Part shown: positions 7,702-15,102 of the stretch, one piece after another
Layout: the number at the start of each line of letters is the position of its first letter
How positions within the stretch are numbered: position 1 is the first letter of the stretch
Translations under genes and position numbers: made by a program
NCBI GenBank assembly: GCA_046160485.1
Contig: JBJXGV010000036.1
Location: 62,001-126,000 of the forward strand
Origin: JBJXGV01 sp046160485
GTDB taxonomy: Bacteria > Orphanbacterota > Orphanbacteria > JBJXGV01
Reading direction: 5' to 3'
DNA: 64,000 bases
Notes under the pieces: generated by a model
Database searches by the model: none
Told to the model about the DNA's origin: nothing
What the model saw: only the letters and a program-made list of their open reading frames with translations

Positions 7702-9960
7702 TTGAGGCCTCAAAGCGCTCGCCACCTCAAACCGGGCTGGTTGGTGCACTGCGTGCGTCCGCCGGAGCTCACGGGAACGTTTATCGTGAAGGGGACGTTT
7801 CGACTCGTTCGCGACGGCGACGCGGTGCCGCACGAAGAGCCGAACCAACTTGAAGGCGACACGCCTTACGACGAGGGGCCCGACGATGTGTTGCGCTATG
7901 AATCCGACATCGTACCGTTCAAGCCCGCCGCGGATCTCATGCTTGTCGGAACCTGCCGTGCTCCCGCGGGGCGTCCGGTCACTGCACGCCAGCTCTCATT
8001 TCGCGTCGGCGCGTTCACGAAAACGCTCGTCGCGATTGGAGACCGGTCGTGGGGCCAGAGTGGGCGAGGCGGGGCGCCGACCGCTCCGCAGCCGTTCGAC
8101 GCGATGCCGGTCGGCTTCCATCGCGCCTTTGGCGGTCCCAAGCACAAGTGGCACGCGGGTGGCCAGGGCTGCGGCACCCCGAGCCTTCCGAACATCGAAG
8201 ACCCCACGAATCTTGTCACCAGTGTCTCAGACGCGCACAAGCCCGCGGGCTTCGGGCCCATGCCGAAAGCGTCTCCGGAGCGCGTAGCGAACGCCGGCAG
8301 TTATCGGGGCGATTGGTTAAAGACGCGGTGGCCGTGGCCCGCGGAGGACTTCGACTGGTCGCGATACAACGCCGCGCCGCGCGATCAGCGCATCGAGACG
8401 TTTCTCGTTGGGGACGAGACGATTTCGATCTCGGGTTTTAGCGCTGACGTCGACAACTATTCGTCGCGTCTGCCGGCAATTCGTCCGCAGGTGTTTTTCT
8501 TCGAGCAGATCGACGGACGGTCGATCGCGCGCGGCGTACTCCTGAGTCTCGACACGCTGTGGGTCGACGCCGATGCCGAGAAGCTCGTCCTTGTTTGGCG
8601 CGGACTGGCCCCTGTGCGTTCGCTGAAGCTCAAGGAGATCGTGGAACTGCACGTTGTGAGCCGCCCACTTTCGCAGCCTCCGCTCACTCCGGAGGAGTAC
8701 GTCGCCCAACTCGAGCGCGATAGGGCCGTTATTGCGCAGGCGGCCGATCGCGAGAAGGAGAAGGAAGCGGCGGAGGCGCGTCTCGAGGCGGAAGAGGAAA
8801 GGGCCTTCGATGACGAGATGGCTCGGCACGAGAAAGAGGCGGAGGAGAGATTCGCGGACGCGGCTGCGCGCGCGGTGAAGATGGGAGCGGTTCTCCCGGG
8901 AGCTAAGCCCGCCGATTCCGTGGCGGAAGCGCTCAAGTTCATCAAGGCGCAGTACCCGGCGGACGATCCGCTGACGGAGCCGGCGTTTCGCGGTCTCGAG
9001 AAGGAGATCCGCGAACTCGTCGCCGAGATGGGAGCCGGCGACGAAACTGTGTGGACGCGCGAACTCTGCGCGGCGCACGCGGCCGACAAGGGAAGCTTCG
9101 CGGATGCGGACCTCGCAGGCCTTGATCTGTCGGAGCTGGATTTCTCCGGGCTCGACATGAGTCGCGCGGTCCTTACGAAGGCCAATTTCTCGAAGGCCAA
9201 GCTCGCGGGAACGAATTTGAGCGAGTCCAGCGGCGACTCCACGAGCTTCGCGGCGGCCGATTGTGCTGGGGCCAACCTCGCGAACGCCCGGTTGAACCAA
9301 CCCGACTTCGATTCGGCGATGCTCGAAGCGTCGAACTTCGATGGCGCGACGCTACGCGAAGCCTCGTTTGTCGGCGCCTCGCTTCGTGAGGCGCACGGCG
9401 ACGGCAGCGACTTCGCGGGTGCGGATTTCACCGGCGCAAATTGCGCGGGATCGAAGTTCGTGGACGCGCGGTTCTCAGGCTCCAAGCTCAAGAAAGCCGA
9501 CTTTTCCAGTGCAAGCCTTGTCTCGTGTGCGTTCGAATCGTGCCTCGGGGCCGGCATCAACATGGAGGCGGCGGAGATCACTGGTCTTCGCGCGGGCGGC
9601 GCGGATTTCGTTGATGGCCGCTTCCGCGATACCAAAGCGGACGGCTCGCTCTGGGAGGGCGCCAACCTCGACCGCGCGGATTTTCGCTGCGCGGATCTGC
9701 CGCGCGCGGATTTCACCGGCGCATCGCTGCGAGGCGCACGACTCGACGCCGCGGATTTGACGAAGGCCTGTTTCGAGGAGGCGAACCTCGAGGACGCCAC
9801 GCTCACTCTCGCGAACGGGCTTCGTGCTTCGTTCGAGCGCGCGTCGATGCTTCGGGCGAACCTTCAGGAAGCGAATCTCTACGAAGCGGAGTTTTGGGAC
9901 GCAAAACTTGAGAAGGCGGATCTCCGCGGGGCGAACGTCAAAATGACGAAGCTGGCGTAG
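7702..9960 (+). CDS. DUF2169 domain - pentapeptide repeat fusion, type VI accessory
   Basis: Residues 1-310 match the DUF2169 type found beside vgrG genes (HLKPGWLVHCVRPPELTGT; MPVGFHRAFGGPKHKW), where it is thought to help load cargo onto the spike. Residues about 335-400 are an acidic, charged coiled coil. From about 465 to the end the chain consists of pentapeptide repeats of the A(D/N)Lxx type, which fold as a right-handed quadrilateral beta-helix. The likely start is TTG at 7702, five bases after an AGGGAGA ribosome-binding site. It is followed by another pentapeptide protein six bases downstream. Function in secretion is inferred from context; no catalytic motif is visible. Confidence 0.8.
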   Translation: MRPQSARHLKPGWLVHCVRPPELTGTFIVKGTFRLVRDGDAVPHEEPNQLEGDTPYDEGPDDVLRYESDIVPFKPAADLMLVGTCRAPAGRPVTARQLSFRVGAFTKTLVAIGDRSWGQSGRGGAPTAPQPFDAMPVGFHRAFGGPKHKWHAGGQGCGTPSLPNIEDPTNLVTSVSDAHKPAGFGPMPKASPERVANAGSYRGDWLKTRWPWPAEDFDWSRYNAAPRDQRIETFLVGDETISISGFSADVDNYSSRLPAIRPQVFFFEQIDGRSIARGVLLSLDTLWVDADAEKLVLVWRGLAPVRSLKLKEIVELHVVSRPLSQPPLTPEEYVAQLERDRAVIAQAADREKEKEAAEARLEAEEERAFDDEMARHEKEAEERFADAAARAVKMGAVLPGAKPADSVAEALKFIKAQYPADDPLTEPAFRGLEKEIRELVAEMGAGDETVWTRELCAAHAADKGSFADADLAGLDLSELDFSGLDMSRAVLTKANFSKAKLAGTNLSESSGDSTSFAAADCAGANLANARLNQPDFDSAMLEASNFDGATLREASFVGASLREAHGDGSDFAGADFTGANCAGSKFVDARFSGSKLKKADFSSASLVSCAFESCLGAGINMEAAEITGLRAGGADFVDGRFRDTKADGSLWEGANLDRADFRCADLPRADFTGASLRGARLDAADLTKACFEEANLEDATLTLANGLRASFERASMLRANLQEANLYEAEFWDAKLEKADLRGANVKMTKLA

Positions 9961-9966
9961 TTCTCC

Positions 9967-11670
9967 ATGGAGCTTGCACCGATCTCGCGCGAGCAGCTCA
10001 CGGAACGGATCGGACGCGGCGAGGGCGTCGACGGAGCGATATTCGACGGGGATTGGCTTCGCGGACTCGATCTGCGGGGGCTGCGTCTTCACCGCTGCCG
10101 AGTCATGGCCGGTGGGCTTCGCGCCGCGGATCTGACGCGCGCGGATTTCCGCGAATCCGTTTTCTCGAACACGGACTTCGAGGGCGCGCGCATGACGGAA
10201 TCGCTTCTCGCCGACACGACCTTTCACGCGTGCTCCTTTAAGCGCGCACATCTCGCCGGCGCGAACTTGCAAGGCGCCAGCTGCATCGAGTCGGATTTCT
10301 CGGACGCCGATCTCTCTCGCGCCTCTTTCGCGAACGCGGCGGTCGTCAGTTCGAACTGGCGCGGCGCCACGTTCGAGGCCGCCGATCTGACGGACTGCAG
10401 CTTGATTCAGTGTGACGCGTTCGGTGCGAATTTCTCGGGCGCGCGACTCGACGCGTGTTTTGCGAGCGAATCGCGTTTCACGCGAGCGCGGATGGGGGAC
10501 GCTTCATTGGCGGATGCCACGTTCGCGCGGTGTCTGCTCGACGAGTGCATCCTTAACGGCGCGCGGTTGAACGCCGCCGACTTCTCGGGCGCGGATCTGA
10601 GCGATGCGAATCTCGAGGGGGCCGATTTGACGGACGTCGATTTCACTGACGCGCGGCTTACCGGCGCCAATCTTCGGGCCGCGCGCATCGCCGGTGCGAA
10701 CCTCGAGAGTGCTCAGTATGATCTCGCTTCCGTGCTCGAATTGGATTTGCGCGGCGCCGTACTTCGCGGCGCGAGTGCGCGCGGAGTCAATCTCGATGGC
10801 CGCGATCTGACGCAAGCCGATTTCTCTGGCGCCGACCTCGAGGCGGCTTCGTTCGTTGGCGCAAATCTGTCGAAAACCCAGTTCGGGAAATGCCGGCTTC
10901 CGCGAGCGAACTTTCGCACCGCGAATCTCGATGCGACGGATTTGGCCGGTGCGGATTTGTCGGCCGCCGACTTTTCGTCGGCGCAACTCGATGCCGTCGA
11001 CTTCGCGGGATGCACGTTGAGCGGCGCTCAGTTTCACGGCGCAACACTCCGTCGATGCCGGTGCCCTGGCGTCGATCTCGCGACGCTGAAACTGGCGGAC
11101 ACCTCGTTCCTCAAGTGCGATCTCTCCGGTGCGGCTGCGCGTCGAATTCAGCTCGCCGGCGGCAACTTCACCGACAGCGATTTCTCGGGCGCGAGCTTCG
11201 CGGAGTCGGAGTTCGCACGAACGAAGTTTACGGGCTGCGATTTCTCGAAGAGCGATCTGACGCGCGTGCGAATGAAACTCGCGGATGCGACGACGGCCGA
11301 CTTCAGCGGCGCGAATCTGTCGCACGCGGTTTTCGAGGAGTCGCTGTTCGCACGGTCGTCGTTCGAGGGCGCGTCGCTCGAGGGCGCGGTGTTCTCCGGG
11401 TGCGATCTGAGTGAGTGCATGTTCCCTGGCGTTTCCGCCGCCGAGGCGAAGTTCTACCGATCGAGGCTCCACTACGCCGATTTCGCGCACGCCCACCTCG
11501 CACGCAGCGATTTTACATATTCCGATCTCTTGGGAGCATCGCTTCACGATGCGGACGAGACCGGCGCGCGTTGGGAGGGCGCGGATCTGAAGGGTGTCCA
11601 GAGAACCGACAAGGACCGTTTAGCCGCGGAATCATTCGAGCCGCCGCGGCCCAAGAAAGGCAAGGTGTGA
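9967..11670 (+). CDS. Long pentapeptide repeat protein of the type VI cassette
   Basis: After about 20 residues, nearly the entire 567-residue chain is built from pentapeptides with a central Leu/Phe and preceding Ala (for example ADLTRADFRESVFSNTDFEG). That is about a hundred repeats, or some 25 turns of beta-helix, unusually long for this fold. There is no signal peptide, membrane segment or enzymatic motif. It lies six bases after the DUF2169 fusion and two bases before the DUF3540 gene, so it is part of the same unit. It could be a cargo, a structural extension of the spike, or a DNA-mimic type protein; the sequence does not decide. Confidence 0.8.
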   Translation: MELAPISREQLTERIGRGEGVDGAIFDGDWLRGLDLRGLRLHRCRVMAGGLRAADLTRADFRESVFSNTDFEGARMTESLLADTTFHACSFKRAHLAGANLQGASCIESDFSDADLSRASFANAAVVSSNWRGATFEAADLTDCSLIQCDAFGANFSGARLDACFASESRFTRARMGDASLADATFARCLLDECILNGARLNAADFSGADLSDANLEGADLTDVDFTDARLTGANLRAARIAGANLESAQYDLASVLELDLRGAVLRGASARGVNLDGRDLTQADFSGADLEAASFVGANLSKTQFGKCRLPRANFRTANLDATDLAGADLSAADFSSAQLDAVDFAGCTLSGAQFHGATLRRCRCPGVDLATLKLADTSFLKCDLSGAAARRIQLAGGNFTDSDFSGASFAESEFARTKFTGCDFSKSDLTRVRMKLADATTADFSGANLSHAVFEESLFARSSFEGASLEGAVFSGCDLSECMFPGVSAAEAKFYRSRLHYADFAHAHLARSDFTYSDLLGASLHDADETGARWEGADLKGVQRTDKDRLAAESFEPPRPKKGKV

Positions 11671-11672
11671 GG

Positions 11673-12188
11673 ATGCTGCTTGAAACTCGGGAGTACTTGG
11701 GGCCCGCGGATGTCATTCGCGCGGAGGGCGGCTCGGTGTGGCTTGCTCTCGCCGGTCGCGAGGTCCGGGCACGCTTGGCATTTAGTTTCTTCTACGAGCC
11801 CGTGCCGGGCGACGTCCTACTCGCGATCGGCGGAGGCGACGACTTCTACGCGATCGGTGTTCTGAAAGGCAACGGAAAGGTGAAGATCGAGTCACCGTCG
11901 GATCTTCAGTTGCGGGCTGGAAATGGAGTGATCGACATCATTTCCACACAGCAGATACGATTGCGTGCGCGCGGCGTGCAGATTCAGGCAACTCGATTCG
12001 AGCTTCTCGCGCGCACCGTGCGCGAGCGGTTGGGTGCGGTGCGCCGTTGGGTGCGCGGGAGCGTCGACGTCACCGCGCGCGACGTTCGTCATTCCGTCTC
12101 CGGCGACTACAACATCAAGGCCGAGCGCGTCACGACGCGCGCGTCTGGCGAGGTGTTCATCGATGGCAACAAGATCAACCTTGGTTAG
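11673..12188 (+). CDS. DUF3540 domain protein, type VI accessory
   Basis: This 171-residue protein matches the DUF3540 type that recurs with DUF2169 and DUF4150 genes next to vgrG. It opens with strands typical of the family (REYLGPADVIRAEGGSVWLA) and ends in Val/Arg/Ser-rich short strands (VDVTARDVRHSVSGDYNIKA) that look like a small beta-helix. The ATG at 11673 is used here because it follows the preceding stop closely; a longer open frame from 11415 lies inside the pentapeptide gene. A role in assembling or capping the spike is inferred from the cassette, not demonstrated. Confidence 0.75.
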   Translation: MLLETREYLGPADVIRAEGGSVWLALAGREVRARLAFSFFYEPVPGDVLLAIGGGDDFYAIGVLKGNGKVKIESPSDLQLRAGNGVIDIISTQQIRLRARGVQIQATRFELLARTVRERLGAVRRWVRGSVDVTARDVRHSVSGDYNIKAERVTTRASGEVFIDGNKINLG

Positions 12189-12197
12189 GGCGCTGCG

Positions 12198-12611
12198 ATG
12201 ATGCCAGCTTCGACCAATGGCGGCGGCCAATGTTTGGCGTTTCCCGACGTGTGCAAGACGCCCTCTCCCGCGGGACCGATACCGATTCCTTACCCGAACA
12301 TTGCGATGCTGACGCAGGCGAGCAGCGGCACGATCGCGAAGAAAGTGAAAATCGACGGGAAGAAGGCGGTGATGAAGGACAGCGAGATCAGCATGTCGAG
12401 CGGCGACGAGGCGGGGAGCGCGGGGGGCGGTGTAGTCTCGAATTCCATCAAAGGGCCTGCGAAGTTTAAGAATGGAAGCTCCAAGGTGAAAGTTGAGGGC
12501 AAGCCGCTGGTCTATATTGGCTGCATGGCCGGGCAGAACGGAAGCAACGCGAACATGCCCGCGGGTGCTCAGGTAGCTCCAAGCCAAACGAAGGTCCTCG
12601 TGATCCCGTAG
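12198..12611 (+). CDS. DUF4150 / PAAR-like spike tip protein
   Basis: The 137-residue protein fits the DUF4150 (PAAR-like) family: an N-terminal FPDVCKTPSPAGPIPIPYPN segment, then a Gly/Ser-rich metal-tip-like region ending VEGKPLVYIGCMAGQNG. PAAR proteins sharpen the VgrG tip and often carry toxins. Here the chain ends right after the tip domain (QTKVLVIP), so no toxin is attached. It starts nine bases after DUF3540 and closes the type VI cassette. The next gene, NfeD-like, is 20 bases away but functionally unrelated. Confidence 0.8.
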   Translation: MMPASTNGGGQCLAFPDVCKTPSPAGPIPIPYPNIAMLTQASSGTIAKKVKIDGKKAVMKDSEISMSSGDEAGSAGGGVVSNSIKGPAKFKNGSSKVKVEGKPLVYIGCMAGQNGSNANMPAGAQVAPSQTKVLVIP

Positions 12612-12631
12612 CTGCGCGAGGAGCGTGTCAA

Positions 12632-14032
12632 TTGACTCACTGTTTCGAGGGGCGTAGATTCCGGAGCGTGCCCCGACTCCTATTCGCCTTTCTTCTGGCG
12701 CTTCTCTTCCACGGAGGCGTGCGGCTCGCCAGCGCACAATCGGCAAGCCCCGGAGACGGTGTCGCAGAAGACACCGGAAGCCTTCCAAGTCCTTCGTTGG
12801 ATGCTCTTCGCACCTCTCTTGTCCTTCGCGCCGACGTCTCCCAGCCGATCACGCCCGCCTCCGCGCGATTCATGATGCGCGCAATCGACGACGCCGACGA
12901 GCGCGGCGCCGCGCTCCTCGTCATCCAGCTCGACACGCCGGGCGGCCTGATGGACTCGATGCGCGACGTCGTGAAGCGGATGCTCGCGAGCGAGACGCCG
13001 ATCGCAGTCTTCGTCGCGCCGCCGGGCTCACGTGCCGCCTCCGCCGGCGTCTTCATCACAATGGCCGCGCACGTCGCGGCCATGGCGCCGGGCACGAACA
13101 TCGGCGCCGCGCACCCCGTCAACGTCGGCGCGCAGATGGACAGCACGATGAACGAGAAGGTGACGAACGACGCGGTCGCCTACGCGCGGTCGATCGCGCA
13201 GCGCCGCGGGCGCAACGCCGACTGGGCGGAGCGCGCGGTGCGCGAGAGCGTTTCGCTCGCGTCGTTTGATGCGGTGCGCGAAAACGTCGTCGACGTCGAG
13301 GCGCCGACCGTCGACTCGCTGCTCGCGCTCATCGATGGGCGCAGTGTCGAGACGCTCGCGGGCGCCGTCACGCTGCGCACCGCCGGCGCGCGCGTCGAAG
13401 AGATCACGCCCTCCCTCCGCGACCGCGTCCTCGCCGTCGTCTCGAATCCGAACGTCGCGTACATCCTGATGCTCATCGGGATCTACGGGATGATCTTCGA
13501 GCTGTCGAATCCCGGCGCGGTGCTTCCCGGCATCGCTGGTTTCATTTGCCTGGTGCTCGCGCTGTACTCGTTCCAAAGTCTGCCGCTCAACTACGCGGGC
13601 GTGCTGCTCATTCTCTTCGGGATCGTGCTTCTCATCCTCGAAGTGAAGATCACGTCGCACGGCGCGCTGACGATCGGCGGCATCGCCGCGCTCACACTCG
13701 GATCGCTCATGCTCGTTCGCAGCCCGTCTCCCTTCGTTCGTATTTCGCTCGGCGTCATCATTCCGGGCGTCGCGACCACGGCCGCGTTCTTCCTTCTCGT
13801 CGTGGGCGCGGGGATTCGCGCGCAACGCCAGCGCCGCGTTTCGGGGCGCGACGGGCTGCTCGGCGAACGTGCGGTCGCGCGCACGCCGCTCGACCCGCGC
13901 GGACAAGTCATGATCCAAGGAGAACTGTGGAATGCGATCTCATCCTCGCCGGTTGCGACCGGTTCCGAGGTGATCGTGGAAAGCGTCGAGGGGCTGCTTC
14001 TTCGGGTGCGCCCCTCCAATGAGAGGGGATGA
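12632..14032 (+). CDS. NfeD-family membrane-bound ClpP-class serine protease
   Basis: This is a long-form NfeD homologue (466 residues). It has a signal peptide or first membrane segment (PRLLFAFLLALLFHGGV), then a ClpP-like protease domain with the PGGLMDSMRDVV segment and the nucleophile region GSRAASAGVFITMAA. Several hydrophobic helices follow (about 270-400), then a C-terminal OB-fold NfeD domain. Such proteases act at the membrane with a stomatin-type partner, which is encoded next. TTG at 12632 is preferred because GAGGAG lies eight bases upstream; an in-frame GTG at 12668 is the alternative. The end overlaps the region of the slipin start. Confidence 0.88.
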   Translation: MTHCFEGRRFRSVPRLLFAFLLALLFHGGVRLASAQSASPGDGVAEDTGSLPSPSLDALRTSLVLRADVSQPITPASARFMMRAIDDADERGAALLVIQLDTPGGLMDSMRDVVKRMLASETPIAVFVAPPGSRAASAGVFITMAAHVAAMAPGTNIGAAHPVNVGAQMDSTMNEKVTNDAVAYARSIAQRRGRNADWAERAVRESVSLASFDAVRENVVDVEAPTVDSLLALIDGRSVETLAGAVTLRTAGARVEEITPSLRDRVLAVVSNPNVAYILMLIGIYGMIFELSNPGAVLPGIAGFICLVLALYSFQSLPLNYAGVLLILFGIVLLILEVKITSHGALTIGGIAALTLGSLMLVRSPSPFVRISLGVIIPGVATTAAFFLLVVGAGIRAQRQRRVSGRDGLLGERAVARTPLDPRGQVMIQGELWNAISSSPVATGSEVIVESVEGLLLRVRPSNERG

Positions 14033-14036
14033 ACTG

Positions 14037-14789
14037 ATGCTCGTCGCCGGACCGTTTCTCGTGGTCGCTATCATCGTCTTGATCATTCTCGCCAACTCGA
14101 TTCGGGTCCTCCGCGAATACGAGCGCGGCGTCGTCTTCCGGCTCGGCCGCCTCATCGGCGAGAAGGGGCCGGGCGTCATCATCTTGCTTCCGATCGTCGA
14201 TCGCCTCGTGAAGGTGAGCCTGCGCACCGTCGTGATGGACGTTCCGCCGCAAGACGTGATCACGCGCGACAACGTCTCCGTGAAGGTGAACGCGGTCCTC
14301 TATTTTCGCGTCGTCGAGCCGGGGAAGGCCGTCGTCTCCGTCGAGAACTTCCTCTTCGCGACGTCGCAGCTTGCGCAGACCACGCTCCGATCGATCCTCG
14401 GCCAGGCCGAACTGGATCAGATCCTCGCCGAGCGCGAGAAGATCAACTCCGAGCTACAGACGATCATCGATACGCACTCGGACGCGTGGGGGATCAAGGT
14501 GAGCGGCGTCGAGCTGAAGGACGTCGATCTTCCGCTCGAGATGCAGCGCGCCATGGCGAAGCAGGCCGAGGCGGAAAGAATGCGGCGGGCGAAGGTGATC
14601 AGCGCCGAGGGAGAACTTCAGGCCTCGTTCAAGCTCGCGGAAGCGGCATCGAACATCGAGGCGCACCCGGGCGCGATGCAGCTGCGTTTCCTCGACTCGA
14701 TGCGCGATATCGCTACCGATAAGAACGCGACGATTATTCTGCCGATTCCGATCGACTTGCTCTCGGGGTTCGTGAAGCGAGGCTCGTGA
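14037..14789 (+). CDS. Slipin (stomatin/band 7 family) protein
   Basis: A single N-terminal membrane segment (VAGPFLVVAIIVLIILANSI) is followed by an SPFH/band 7 domain (LREYERGVVFRLGRLIGEKG; VVMDVPPQDVITRDNVSVK) and a charged helical stretch (MQRAMAKQAEAERMRRAKVI). Slipins form membrane scaffolds and pair with NfeD proteases, as the gene order suggests. The ATG at 14037 has GAGAGGGG eight bases upstream. An in-frame ATG at 14019, inside nfeD, is the alternative and would add six residues. The family call is firm; the substrate of the pair is unknown. Confidence 0.92.
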   Translation: MLVAGPFLVVAIIVLIILANSIRVLREYERGVVFRLGRLIGEKGPGVIILLPIVDRLVKVSLRTVVMDVPPQDVITRDNVSVKVNAVLYFRVVEPGKAVVSVENFLFATSQLAQTTLRSILGQAELDQILAEREKINSELQTIIDTHSDAWGIKVSGVELKDVDLPLEMQRAMAKQAEAERMRRAKVISAEGELQASFKLAEAASNIEAHPGAMQLRFLDSMRDIATDKNATIILPIPIDLLSGFVKRGS

Positions 14790-14800
14790 GGGAAATGAAG

Positions 14801-14876
14801 AGGGGCAAAGCCGGCGGCCTGACCCATGGGTCGCCTTACTCTGCCCCTGGATGCTACCGCTCCTGCAATCGGTAGC
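14801..14876. repeat. Nested inverted repeats after the slipin gene
   Basis: In the 313-base stretch 14790-15102 the first part holds AGGGGCA (14801-14807) pairing with TGCCCCT (14842-14848), an enclosed perfect palindrome GACCCATGGGTC (14821-14832 by sequence), and a separate hairpin GCTACCG/CGGTAGC (14853-14859 with 14870-14876). No T tract follows, so it is not a standard terminator. It may be a structured 3' end or a repeat remnant. No coding potential is evident here. Confidence 0.4.
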
Positions 14877-14986
14877 ACGCCATCCTTCAACGCGCGCCAT
14901 TATACGAAGAGCCGTGCACAGCGTCACCACTTTTTTTGCGGGTCGGGCAAGTTTTTCCGGTCGAGCAAGGATTCTTGCGGGGATTT

Positions 14987-15081
14987 GCGATCTAGCCAAA
15001 GATCGCGATCTATCGCGCAGAGCCTCGACTTCGAGTTCCACGCGATAGATCGTCTGGCAACCATGTGCACACCGCCAGACG
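14987..15081 (+). promoter_or_regulatory. Three abutting hairpins in the leader of the YgfK-like gene
   Basis: Three perfect inverted repeats run head to tail: GCGATCT/AGATCGC (14987-14993 with 15000-15006), a 12-bp repeat CGATCTATCGCG/CGCGATAGATCG (15006-15017 with 15041-15052), and CGTCTGGC/GCCAGACG (15051-15058 with 15074-15081). Neighbouring stems share one or two bases. The ribosome-binding site TTAGGAG (15087-15093) follows six bases later. The layout suggests an RNA leader that controls translation, or an operator for the long repeat. I cannot match it to a known riboswitch. Confidence 0.5.
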
Positions 15082-15102
15082 ATACGGTTAGGAGTGTGGT
15101 AC

